A DNA stretch of 64,000 nt from an uncultured Alteromonadaceae bacterium (GTDB lineage: Bacteria > Pseudomonadota > Gammaproteobacteria > Enterobacterales > Alteromonadaceae): positions 124,001 to 188,000 of the forward strand of contig CANNDC010000005.1 in the NCBI GenBank assembly GCA_947503265.1, given 5' to 3'. Position 1 is the stretch's first letter, and the number at the start of each line of letters is the position of its first letter. The translations under genes and the position numbers were made by a program. Below, piece by piece: positions 9,969 through 18,308 of the stretch. The notes beneath the pieces were generated by a model. It saw only the letters and a program-made list of their open reading frames with translations. It was not told the DNA's origin and ran no database searches.

Positions 9969-10278
9969 TAACCTGATCTCTGGATAAGAAATTAGCTAAC
10001 ACATTGAATCAAAAAATATATTTTTGCAGCGATTGTGCGTTATTTAGGCAATGCATTGCGAGTGTCATGCAGTTGCTCTACTTAAGCGAGTAATAAAGCA
10101 GAATAAATAGCGCACAAACACTGCCCTTCAGGTTCGTCCTAATACAAGGCAAATTTGTGCGTCAATAACTGGCCTATTGAAAACAAATTTAATGCAGTGA
10201 TTTTAAGGCAGTAATTGAGAAAAAGTAATAGGGAAAAACAGCTGCTAAAACGCAAGTTGTTATCCAGCGTTGAGGTTA
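9969..10278. mobile_element. MITE-like inverted-repeat element, long copy
   Basis: This fills almost all of the 322-bp gap between the GIY-YIG gene and the DUF350 gene. Its outer ends are imperfect inverted repeats: TAACCTGATCTCTGGATAA on the left and TTATCCAGCGTTGAGGTTA on the right. The subterminal blocks GAAATTAGCTAACA and AACGCAAGTTG are shared with the short copy at 23,353-23,449, in opposite orientation. An inner inverted repeat, TGTGCGTTATTTA (10034) versus TAAATAGCGCACA (10104), matches at 12 of 13 positions. No ORF is visible, so it would be non-autonomous. The left flank ends in ATTT, and the right flank begins ATCT. Confidence 0.75.
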
Positions 10279-10279
10279 T

Positions 10280-11203
10280 CTAGGCTATCAAGCCAAGTAC
10301 GATAAGTGCAATACCGACACTCATAACCAACTCGATACTGGCGACACCAACGTTATGCTGTTGGTCTATTTCCTGCACAACATCCAAACCGGCAAGCACT
10401 AATTTTCTGGCAATGGTTACCAAAATAGCCAACATAAGCGTCATCACAGTGCCGACAATTAACCATCCTGTTAAATTACTGACATAAGCTTCTGGGCTAT
10501 AAATCAATAACGAGCTTGATCCTGTCACAACTAAGGCAGTCCCTAACAAATGTCCTGAGTGTTGAATCGCTAGGGCGAGTTGTCCTTTAGTCAAAGACTT
10601 TTGAAAAGTACCGGTTTGATTGTTTTCTTTAAATCTGCGTTCATAAATTCGGGTTGTTCCCAACAAAATCGCTTGCGTCACGACAAACCCTGACAAAATC
10701 GCAAATAATGCATTGGCATCAGAGCCCTCAACCCAAAGCATGACACTGCGAATAATGAGCGCTGTGGCGATTGAGCTAGCAGAGTCAACCAACGCAATAC
10801 TCGTGCTTCGTTTTTTGATTAATTTTTCTTTATCTAATCGATTTAAAATTATTTTATCGTGAGCAATGCGACCAATTTTGATCAGAAAAATGCCGACTAA
10901 ACCATACATCAACATACTTAGCGCGGAAACAAGATATCCGGATTTATCAGAACTCTCAGCCGCTGCAGATAAGACAATACACAAAGCTAACATACGCCCA
11001 GCAACGCTGATGCCAAATGCAAAATTATCTTGTGCACACAATTCGTCTGAAGTACTTACGGATGCCATTCGCCCAGATAACAATCTCATCATAAACAACA
11101 AGAGAATCGCCAGCACAATATCTATTGCAAGGTAAACCCATATATCTGACGAGAGTGATATTAAGTTAACTAACAAATGCATATTCAAATTGTAACGCTC
11201 CAT
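10280..11203 (-). CDS. DUF350 domain membrane protein (two domains)
   Basis: This 307-aa protein has about eight membrane segments in two halves, each resembling DUF350 (helix pairs around residues 18-40, 65-140, 150-175 and 215-305). The family is often found with glutathionylspermidine synthase-like genes or alone; its function is unknown. An in-frame ATG at residue 8 (11182) is an alternative start. The stop codon lies one base from the end of the inverted-repeat element. Confidence 0.7.
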   Translation of the reverse strand: MERYNLNMHLLVNLISLSSDIWVYLAIDIVLAILLLFMMRLLSGRMASVSTSDELCAQDNFAFGISVAGRMLALCIVLSAAAESSDKSGYLVSALSMLMYGLVGIFLIKIGRIAHDKIILNRLDKEKLIKKRSTSIALVDSASSIATALIIRSVMLWVEGSDANALFAILSGFVVTQAILLGTTRIYERRFKENNQTGTFQKSLTKGQLALAIQHSGHLLGTALVVTGSSSLLIYSPEAYVSNLTGWLIVGTVMTLMLAILVTIARKLVLAGLDVVQEIDQQHNVGVASIELVMSVGIALIVLGLIA

Positions 11204-11292
11204 TCAATGATTATTGGGCTATACGGAAGCTTTACTATGGTTGTATCATAGCCTAAAGAAACTCTTTTAGCATTAGGCTGCAATCGAATTTT

Positions 11293-14169
11293 ATGACTCA
11301 ATTACTCACTAGCATTCAAATGCGTGCAGAATCACATTTCGCAGAATTCGCAGAGAAAAATCCTGATTACACTGTTTCAAAAAACACCAAAGAAACGCTA
11401 ATGAAGTTGTTCTCTTTGAGTGATTTTGTTGCTGCCAATATTATTAAAAACCCAGACATCATTGTATTTATAGACTCAGCTTCAGATCTGCAAACTACTT
11501 CTGTTGACTATGAAAAAGAGTTAGCAGATCTCATAGCAGATATCACTTTGGAAAGTGAACTCGCTTCGATCTTGCGAAAATATAGACACATAGAAATGAC
11601 TAAAATCGCGATACTGGACCTGTTGAACCTACAAGATATCAAAATTTCATTGGCTAAAGTCTCGGCATTAGCTGATGCACTTATCGTTGGAGCATACCAA
11701 TGGTTGTATGGTAATTTGTCTGATCGCTATGGCATTCCTCAAGGTAAATCTGGTCCTCTACCCTTGCTAATTATCGGTATGGGTAAGCTGGGAGGCAGAG
11801 AGTTAAATTTTTCTTCCGATATCGATTTAATCTTTTGTTACCCAGAGGCTGGGGAAATCACAAGCGGTAGAAAGCCCATTGAACATCAACAATTTTTTAC
11901 TAAATTGGCGCAAAAACTCATTGGAGCGCTAAATCAAACCACCGTTGACGGACAAGTTTTTAGAGTAGACATGCGTTTACGTCCATTTGGAGAAAGTGGA
12001 CCTTTAGTCGTGCATTTTGCCGCACTGGAAGATTATTACCAACACCAAGGTCGAGAATGGGAACGATATGCCATGGTAAAGGCGCGAGTCCTTAATCCAA
12101 ATTGTCCATATTGCGACGAATTGAACGACATTCTTCGGCCTTTTGTTTTTCGACGCTATCTTGATTATGGTGCTATCGACTCACTTAGGACGATGAAGCG
12201 TCTTATTGCCCAGGATATCCGTAGGCGTGGTTTGAAAAATAATATCAAACTTGGCAAAGGTGGTATTCGTGAAGTCGAGTTTATTGTACAAAGCTTCCAA
12301 CTGATCAAAGGAGGACGAGAAACTGAACTGCAGTCGACTGGGTTATTGGAAACGCTTGCTCAATTGATTCAGCAAGACTTGCTGCCAGCCGAAGACGCCA
12401 AAAAGCTTGAAACAGCCTACTTATATTTGAGAAAGGTGGAGCATTGCTTACAACAATTTGCGGATAAACAAACGCAGGTATTGACCGGTGACGCAACAGA
12501 ATGTGAGCGTTTATGCGATATTATGCAAGTCGAAAAAATCGACGATTTCAATCTAACACTTACCAAGCATATGCAGTTCATACATGAACAGTTTCAACTG
12601 TTAGTAGGAGAAGATCCGAAAAAATCGACAGTTGAAGCAAATTCTTACGCCGCTGAATTTGAACATTTGTGGCAAATGAATCTTGATATCGAAGAAATGC
12701 AAAAGCTTTTGCCAAGCTGGTTAGATAAACCGCTAGATGAATCGTTTTTTTCGTGCTTATTCGACTTTAAAAAACACAATTTGCGATACGGTGTATCAAA
12801 ACGCGGACAAGACATGCTTTCCTTGCTGATCCCGAGTTTATTAAACAACGTGTTAGAAGTGTGTTCGCAAAATTCATTAAGTGACTTTTCTGCACAAGCG
12901 ACGGAACTGCTTCAAAGGTTACTCACTATTTTTAGGCAGATATTAGGTCGAACAACCTACCTACAATTGCTTGGTGAGAACCTCGGAGCTCAAGGCCAAC
13001 TAGTAAAATTATGTCACGCTAGTCCTTGGATAGCAGAATTAATTAGTCGATACCCTATTCTACTGGACGAATTGCTGCATCCTCAGCATCTATACCAAAT
13101 CACACCATTTGAAGATTATGCCGTGGAACTCAGGCAAATGTTATTGCGCATTGAGCCAGATGATCTTGAACTACAAATGGAATCATTGCGACAATTTAAG
13201 CAAATCTACCAATTAAAAGTCGCTGCCGCCGACGTTACTAATATTTTGCCAGTAATGCGAGTGAGTGATCACTTGAGTTTTCTTGCTGAGGCAATCATTT
13301 CTGAGGTGGTTAATCTTGCATGGCATCAAATGATTGAAAAGTATGGCCTTCCCTCTAATGCGAGCGATGATAGAAAAGGTTTTGCCATTATTGGTTACGG
13401 AAAACTCGGCGGTATTGAACTGGGCTACGGCTCTGACCTCGACTTAGTTTTTCTGCATAACTGCCGGTCTAGTGATCAGACAAACGGCCCAAAACCCATA
13501 GACTCAGTCCAGTTCTACACTAAACTGGCGCAGCGAATTATGCATTTGTTTTTGACTAAGACGCCATCTGGTCAACTATACGAAGTAGATATGCGTTTAC
13601 GACCATCTGGTAAGTCTGGATTGCTCGTCAGTCATATTGATGGGTTTGGTAAATACCAGAATGAAGAAGCCTGGACTTGGGAGCATCAAGCACTTGTTCG
13701 CGCCAGAGTGATTGTGGCGGATTCAAATCTAGGTGATGAATTCGAGAAAATCCGTGATCAAGTATTGAGAATTCCCAGAGATATTAATCAACTAAAAGAA
13801 GAAGTCACCTCAATGCGCTTAAAAATGCGTGAACATTTAGTGCAAGGAGATAATGACCAATTTGATATTAAACAAGATGAGGGCGGTATTGCCGATATCG
13901 AATTCTTAGTTCAATACTGGGTTTTGGCTAATTCGGCATCTAATTCTGGTCTCACTAAGTGGCAAGACAATGTGAGAATCCTTGAAGACCTAAGTAAACT
14001 AGGACTTATTCAGCCTGAATGGCAGGAATCCCTAACTCAAGCTTATTTGGCATACCGAAACGCCTCTCACAGACTAACTTTGCAACAAAATAAAGTACTG
14101 ACGGGTCAGGATGAATTCGTCGCGCATAGAAAAGCAGTGCGCACGATTTGGGATTCAGTGTTTAGCTGA
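11293..14169 (+). CDS. glnE: Bifunctional glutamine synthetase adenylyltransferase/deadenylylase
   Basis: At 958 aa it is close to E. coli GlnE (946). Two nucleotidyltransferase domains are visible. The deadenylylase domain has GMGKLGGRELNFSSDIDLIF near residues 163-182. The adenylylase domain has GYGKLGGIELGYGSDLDLVF near 700-719. Each is followed by a matching VDMRLRP(F/S)G motif and a helical GlnD_UR_UTase-like segment. The enzyme adjusts glutamine synthetase activity in response to PII. It ends 8 bp before the convergent TcpQ-like gene. Confidence 0.97.
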   Translation: MTQLLTSIQMRAESHFAEFAEKNPDYTVSKNTKETLMKLFSLSDFVAANIIKNPDIIVFIDSASDLQTTSVDYEKELADLIADITLESELASILRKYRHIEMTKIAILDLLNLQDIKISLAKVSALADALIVGAYQWLYGNLSDRYGIPQGKSGPLPLLIIGMGKLGGRELNFSSDIDLIFCYPEAGEITSGRKPIEHQQFFTKLAQKLIGALNQTTVDGQVFRVDMRLRPFGESGPLVVHFAALEDYYQHQGREWERYAMVKARVLNPNCPYCDELNDILRPFVFRRYLDYGAIDSLRTMKRLIAQDIRRRGLKNNIKLGKGGIREVEFIVQSFQLIKGGRETELQSTGLLETLAQLIQQDLLPAEDAKKLETAYLYLRKVEHCLQQFADKQTQVLTGDATECERLCDIMQVEKIDDFNLTLTKHMQFIHEQFQLLVGEDPKKSTVEANSYAAEFEHLWQMNLDIEEMQKLLPSWLDKPLDESFFSCLFDFKKHNLRYGVSKRGQDMLSLLIPSLLNNVLEVCSQNSLSDFSAQATELLQRLLTIFRQILGRTTYLQLLGENLGAQGQLVKLCHASPWIAELISRYPILLDELLHPQHLYQITPFEDYAVELRQMLLRIEPDDLELQMESLRQFKQIYQLKVAAADVTNILPVMRVSDHLSFLAEAIISEVVNLAWHQMIEKYGLPSNASDDRKGFAIIGYGKLGGIELGYGSDLDLVFLHNCRSSDQTNGPKPIDSVQFYTKLAQRIMHLFLTKTPSGQLYEVDMRLRPSGKSGLLVSHIDGFGKYQNEEAWTWEHQALVRARVIVADSNLGDEFEKIRDQVLRIPRDINQLKEEVTSMRLKMREHLVQGDNDQFDIKQDEGGIADIEFLVQYWVLANSASNSGLTKWQDNVRILEDLSKLGLIQPEWQESLTQAYLAYRNASHRLTLQQNKVLTGQDEFVAHRKAVRTIWDSVFS

Positions 14170-14177
14170 AACTAATA

Positions 14178-14789
14178 TCACTCTAGCAAGGTGCAGTTTT
14201 CTCGTATATATGCTGAAGATTGTTCAGTGATAATAAGTGAACGTTGTTTTGGGCAAATAAATGCAATTACTTCTCCTTCGAAACTGCCATCTATAGCGCT
14301 TGCAATTTTAGCTAGAGATCCGGATATGGTGTTTTCCATTTGAAATTGATTTTTAATAATAAAATCTTTATCTAGTTCCCAGATAACCTGCATCCCTTCA
14401 TTTTGAGCATAATCGGAAATGGCACCTCGTAATGTATTTCCCGCTCTAAAACTACGATATTTATGCTCTCCAACCCAGTTTGAAGATGTGGGTTTCTGAG
14501 AACTTTCCATGTTTTTAAGACGTTCATCCAAAGGTTCAGAGGGCGTATTTAACTGCATCACAAAATCGCCAATATCTTCTTCATACGGCTTTCTGGAAGA
14601 CATTCGGTAAGCGGCATAAAATTCAGTCATCCCCTCAGAAACGCTTCTAGACTTTTTGGCACCTTCTGGCTTTGGTCCTTGGATATTAAAACTCTGTAAG
14701 TTCAAAACTATTGCGGCAATTACAATGAGTGCCAATGCTAGTCCGACATATCTTGCCCAGAATAGTATGTTTGATAGTTTTCTAGCCAT
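14178..14789 (-). CDS. TcpQ-domain protein with N-terminal membrane anchor
   Basis: This 203-aa protein has one membrane segment (about 13-30) and a linker. A C-terminal domain (about 110-203) includes NTLRGAISDYAQNEGMQVIW and SLAKIASAIDGSFEGEVIA. The pattern fits the TcpQ C-terminal domain, found in type IV pilus accessory proteins. No pilus genes lie nearby. It begins 34 bp after the lipid A acyltransferase gene and probably shares its transcript, which hints at an envelope role. The family call is moderate; the function is unknown. Confidence 0.65.
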   Translation of the reverse strand: MARKLSNILFWARYVGLALALIVIAAIVLNLQSFNIQGPKPEGAKKSRSVSEGMTEFYAAYRMSSRKPYEEDIGDFVMQLNTPSEPLDERLKNMESSQKPTSSNWVGEHKYRSFRAGNTLRGAISDYAQNEGMQVIWELDKDFIIKNQFQMENTISGSLAKIASAIDGSFEGEVIAFICPKQRSLIITEQSSAYIRENCTLLE

Positions 14790-14823
14790 GTATTACCTTC
14801 TTTCCATCAAGGTCTTTTGAAAT

Positions 14824-15753
14824 TCAATATAAAGATGGATCGTCTTCATTAGGTCGAGTTTTAAATCGTTTGTGCATCCACAAATATTGGGTGGGTGCGG
14901 TCCTTACTAAATCTTCGACTTGCTTATTAATTCTTGTTATATCTAGTTTATCGTCTCCAGATGGAAAATGATTAAGGCTGGGTAGCACTTTTACCACATA
15001 ACCACTTGATGTTCTCATGGACATTATAAATACAGTCTCACAATTCGCCCTCTTCGCGAATAGCAGTGTTCCTTTGGTGGTGGCTACTTGGTCGACAGCG
15101 AAAAAGGGCACAAACTCACTTTGTGCCCTGCCATAATCCTGATCTGGAAAATAGAATCCTACCTCCCCTTCATTTAGGGCTTTGAGTAAACCTTTAGCAT
15201 TTCGCTTGTGGATCATATATTTGTTCGATCGTGCTCTGCCATGATATTGGATGTACTCCATAAGCGCATTATTGTGTTTTCTGTACAACGCTACCGAAGG
15301 ATATCTTAAACCCGCGATACGACACCCCATTTCTAGGCTCATATTATGAATAGCTAGTGCAAATACCCCTTTTCCTTTTGCTAATATGGCTTCAATATGT
15401 TCGTACCCTTCAATTTTGCCATTGAGTTTTACGCGCCAATCGGGCCACCACCAACCCATCCCAGTCTCAAGCAATGCAATTCCCGCAAGAGAAATATGCT
15501 CTTTCAGCATAGCCTTAATTTCTTCCTCGGACTTCTCTGGGAAACACAATTCAAAATTACGTTTTGCAATATGAACTCTCTTTTTAGCTAAAATAGCGAG
15601 TACCTTACCCAATAATTTGCCAATTTGATTTTGAACTATTAAAGGCATCCAGGATATGAAATAGAGAATTCCTATACCTAGCCAGACTAGCCAGTATTTG
15701 GGCAGGAAAAATGCTACTTGGAATTTAGGTGCTTGAACTTTGGATTTAGACAA
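14824..15753 (-). CDS. Lipid A biosynthesis acyltransferase (LpxL/LpxM family)
   Basis: The 309-aa protein has one N-terminal membrane helix (about 18-40). The acyltransferase motif HNMSLE (H-x4-E) lies near residue 137, where LpxL enzymes carry HFLTLE. The second conserved block is FYFPDQDYGRAQSEFVPFF. It transfers a secondary acyl chain to Kdo2-lipid IVA at the inner membrane. Whether it is the lauroyl (LpxL) or myristoyl (LpxM) type cannot be settled here. It is followed by the TcpQ-like gene. The CsrB-like RNA lies just upstream on the same strand, separated by its own terminator. Confidence 0.92.
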   Translation of the reverse strand: MSKSKVQAPKFQVAFFLPKYWLVWLGIGILYFISWMPLIVQNQIGKLLGKVLAILAKKRVHIAKRNFELCFPEKSEEEIKAMLKEHISLAGIALLETGMGWWWPDWRVKLNGKIEGYEHIEAILAKGKGVFALAIHNMSLEMGCRIAGLRYPSVALYRKHNNALMEYIQYHGRARSNKYMIHKRNAKGLLKALNEGEVGFYFPDQDYGRAQSEFVPFFAVDQVATTKGTLLFAKRANCETVFIMSMRTSSGYVVKVLPSLNHFPSGDDKLDITRINKQVEDLVRTAPTQYLWMHKRFKTRPNEDDPSLY

Positions 15754-15866
15754 AAATAGGTCTCAATAGTTGATCTATTGCATAGTGTAATGAACAAACG
15801 AAGTAGTTACCAATCCCTTTGAATCAAAGGATTTTGAAATGAGTATTAAATATGTTGCAGGTATAC

Positions 15867-15903
15867 AAATAAAAACGGCGTGACAAGCCACACCTGTCAC
15901 ACC
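15867..15903 (-). terminator. Rho-independent terminator of the CsrB-like RNA
   Basis: A 9-bp stem (GGTGTGACA with TGTCACGCC on the minus strand, one G-U pair) and a 9-nt loop are followed by GTTTTTATTTG. Confidence 0.88.
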
Positions 15904-16140
15904 ATTGGAATTATGAGCATCCTTCTCAGCTATCCGTAGCTATTGAAACCATCCCGGTCAACGTCCATATACGCCCCTTTCCCTCTAATCCCACTATTCC
16001 TAAGTGGGTCACTCTCCTTGAGTGTGTCCTTTCCTTTTTTTCCATTAAAGCTGTCCATCCGTATGTTCAGCAATGCTAGTCCTTAGCTTGTCCTATGTCA
16101 TCCTTGTGTCATCCTGACTCGTCGTGATTCCCTGTGACGT
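15868..16140 (-). ncRNA. csrB: CsrB/RsmZ-family CsrA-sequestering small RNA
   Basis: The minus strand of this gene-free stretch contains 18 GGA motifs in about 270 nt, the signature of CsrB-type RNAs that titrate CsrA. Several sit in the loops of perfect hairpins: CCCACT/AGTGGG around AGGA (15990-16008), CACTC/GAGTG around AAGGA (16010-16024), AGCTA/TAGCT around CGGA (15928-15941), TGAG/CTCA around AAGGAT (15914-15928) and GCTA/TAGC around AGGAC (16075-16087). The 5' part contains CAGGGA followed by repeated AGGATGAC units, as in enterobacterial CsrB. It ends in a strong terminator. The 5' end is estimated from a weak -10 box. No ORF competes with this reading. Confidence 0.93.
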
Positions 16141-16145
16141 GGTTA

Positions 16146-16174
16146 AAGATAGCGCACGGGAATATTTTTACTAG
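16146..16174 (-). promoter_or_regulatory. Candidate promoter of the CsrB-like RNA
   Basis: On the minus strand a TATCTT -10-like hexamer (16146-16151) lies about 7 nt before the estimated RNA start. The -35 position (about 16169-16174, CTAGTA) is poor, as expected for a promoter that needs an activator such as a UvrY/GacA-type regulator. The remaining upstream DNA to 16364 is AT-rich and holds no gene. Confidence 0.4.
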
Positions 16175-16364
16175 GGAGGTATTTAAAATAATTTGGAAGA
16201 TTATTAGACGAAAGTATAAGGAATGAAATTATATCTATAAATTTCAGTGTCTTATGAATCTTGTAGGTATGTATAATGGTGTTTTTTTATCGTTAATCCT
16301 ACATGTATGTAAGATATTTCGTACAAATAAAATAGCCGATCTCGTAGAAAGTAGATTTGTGTTA

Positions 16365-17018
16365 TTAAGCAGATTGCTCCGGACGCGGCCGAAACATGAG
16401 TTGCCCTTTGATATTAGCAACATCTAACTCTTCAACATGTTGGTAATTGCCATCTTCGAAGAAAGATAGACATTTAGGCAAAGTCACATAAACGCCGACC
16501 CCTTCACTTTGTGCTTCTTCCAGCATGACACTGTCAATAGCACTCATCAAAATGTGTCCAAGGCCTCTATGTTGGTGATCTGGATGAACCCCGATGAAAG
16601 ATAGCATGTGATAACTTTCCATGGGCATGTGGTCTCGCACTTTCTGCTCTTTATCAACCATATGTTTGGTTCCTAGAAAACCAGCGGTCATTAGCATTTT
16701 TAGTCTCCAATGCCAGAACCTGCCCGGTCCGAATGCGGAGTTTGGACTGATCAAACACGCCACAGCCAAAAGTCTATCTTCTTCAAATAAGCCAATCATG
16801 GGCTGTTTTGCTTGCCAAAACGCACTGAGCTCTTCTCTGATTGCTGACCTTAACCTTGATTCGTACCCTTCTTTCTCACCTTGAAATATGTCAAGAAATA
16901 AAGGGTCATCGTGGTATGCAAGATATAAAATTGAAGCGGCAATTTTTAAGTCTTCAGCAGCTAAAAAAACTGCCTTAATATTTTCGTTCAAATCATTCTC
17001 TTGTTTAGCAGCGGACAT
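16365..17018 (-). CDS. GNAT family N-acetyltransferase
   Basis: The 217-aa protein carries the GNAT acetyl-CoA binding core near residues 140-165, seen as LSFIGVHPDHQHRGLGHILM (motif A with Q/RxxG). A C-terminal PKCLSFFEDGNYQHVEELDV segment is typical of small-molecule acetyltransferases. The substrate cannot be predicted. It is separated from the CsrB-like RNA by a long promoter region and looks monocistronic. Confidence 0.85.
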   Translation of the reverse strand: MSAAKQENDLNENIKAVFLAAEDLKIAASILYLAYHDDPLFLDIFQGEKEGYESRLRSAIREELSAFWQAKQPMIGLFEEDRLLAVACLISPNSAFGPGRFWHWRLKMLMTAGFLGTKHMVDKEQKVRDHMPMESYHMLSFIGVHPDHQHRGLGHILMSAIDSVMLEEAQSEGVGVYVTLPKCLSFFEDGNYQHVEELDVANIKGQLMFRPRPEQSA

Positions 17019-17218
17019 CAGTAATCTCTTTATTTCGCGTTAGCTCTGTTAATTGCGGCTATCTTACCCGAACATATTCGTGCTGTTAATACTTTGTTAA
17101 TATGCGTATGAGCATAGTAGGGTCGGAAAATTGCAAAATATCTATCTTTCTTCGAAGATGCTATTTATCAGCATGCTTCAAATAACCTGCTAAGATTGGA
17201 AGTAACGAGGAGATTTTC

Positions 17219-17449
17219 ATGTTGACAGATAACCTAACGCTAACCGACTTATTCGTGCAACTGGGGCTAGATAGCGATCCCAAAAGTATCGAGTCGTTTA
17301 TCAATAATAATAAGATATTGGATCAAAGCATCAAAATTGAAGATGCACCATTTTGGACTAGCGCACAGTCCAATTTTTTACGCGTTTCGTTACAGGAAGA
17401 CGCAGAATGGGCCGAACTAATAGACCAGCTGAGTGCTCTGTTGAGATAG
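17219..17449 (+). CDS. DUF2789 family small protein
   Basis: The 76-aa protein matches DUF2789 along its length. It has the LTDLFVQLGLDSDPKSIESF start, APFWTSAQSNFLR in the middle and DAEWAELIDQLSALLR at the end. The family is common in gammaproteobacteria and has no assigned function. A good ribosome site (AACGAGGAG) lies 7 nt before the ATG. It is convergent with the DUF3192 lipoprotein gene. Confidence 0.85.
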   Translation: MLTDNLTLTDLFVQLGLDSDPKSIESFINNNKILDQSIKIEDAPFWTSAQSNFLRVSLQEDAEWAELIDQLSALLR

Positions 17450-17478
17450 TTTCGACCCCAGTATTAATTAAGCCAAGT

Positions 17479-17841
17479 TTAAATATCGGAAAACGCAGTT
17501 TCTCCCCATCCGTGTAGAACGCCGTTTTTAAAGACTAACGGGGTGCATTCATCTTTTGTGGTGATTCCATCACCTTTAGTGCGCTGAGTTCGGTAAAATA
17601 AAACCTGAAATTCTCCACTTTCCCTTTGATACAATTCGCTAAAATCAGGCGTCCCCAAATCACGTTTGACCGCAGCTAATTTCGTTCCTGTTACCAAATC
17701 TGCGATGGCACGCCTATTTTCAACTTCTCTATCATCCCAATCTGCATGATGGGAGTAGTCTCCGTCACCATCGACTGAAATGACACAACCAGATAATGCA
17801 AGGGGCATGATAAGAGCCGCAATGATCAACGCTTTTTTCAT
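17479..17841 (-). CDS. DUF3192 family lipoprotein
   Basis: This 120-aa protein has a lipoprotein signal peptide with lipobox LSGC (Cys19). A DUF3192 domain follows, with NRRAIADLVTGTKLAAVKRDLGTPDFSE, VLFYRTQRTKGDGITTKDECTPLVF and GWGETAF. The fold resembles the SmpA/BamE-like small outer-membrane lipoproteins, but the function is unknown. A second DUF3192 protein without a lipobox is encoded at 21,261-21,635. The ribosome site AAGGTAAC precedes the ATG. Confidence 0.88.
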   Translation of the reverse strand: MKKALIIAALIMPLALSGCVISVDGDGDYSHHADWDDREVENRRAIADLVTGTKLAAVKRDLGTPDFSELYQRESGEFQVLFYRTQRTKGDGITTKDECTPLVFKNGVLHGWGETAFSDI

Positions 17842-17996
17842 TTTGTTACCTTTTATTTATTTGTTTTAGATTGTCGGTAACAATACAAATTTAGGGCCAA
17901 AACGTATCTATCTGTTTTATATAAATATTTCTATTTTCAAGCAAAACCGATACGCGATATTATAAGAAGAATAACCAATTATTAGTCAATTTCATC

Positions 17997-18308
17997 ATGC
18001 GCAATAATACTAGTTCTCACAACCTCCAAACGATAGTCTCATTGTGTGATTCGATTGCCAAAAGCGGCGCAACTCCAACAGTAGCGCTCATTAAAAAACA
18101 CGCAATAATGCCATTACCACTGCCAGAAATTATTTCTGTGTTGAAGAACTGGAAAGAAGATCCCAATCAATTTCTAAATTTACAAGAGATGAACGATCAA
18201 CTTGACTCTTCCCAACCTAAATCAGCAGATGAAAAAATCGCTGGGTTGGAAGAAAGGGTCAGTAACCTAGAAAAACAAGTCGCTAGCCTGCTGAAGTTAC
18301 TGGAGTAA
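17997..18308 (+). CDS. Small conserved protein with C-terminal coiled coil
   Basis: In this 103-aa protein residues 1-60 form an all-helical region resembling a KfrA-like DNA-binding N-terminus (CDSIAKSGATPTVALIKKH). The C-terminus (about 78-103) is a heptad coiled coil (IAGLEERVSNLEKQVASLLK). No family can be named with confidence. The 3' end overlaps the convergent syd gene by 26 bp, an arrangement that keeps it next to syd-queF. Confidence 0.65.
   Translation: MRNNTSSHNLQTIVSLCDSIAKSGATPTVALIKKHAIMPLPLPEIISVLKNWKEDPNQFLNLQEMNDQLDSSQPKSADEKIAGLEERVSNLEKQVASLLKLLE

Noticed and set aside
11233..11257. Small CTATG/CATAG palindrome upstream of glnE, considered as an operator
   Set aside because: Arms of 5 bp in AT-rich DNA are expected by chance, and no known regulator fits.
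15754..16364. Short protein genes in the 611-bp gap
   Set aside because: No frame with a start, ribosome site and protein-like composition was seen. The GGA-hairpin pattern and terminator explain the region as an RNA gene.
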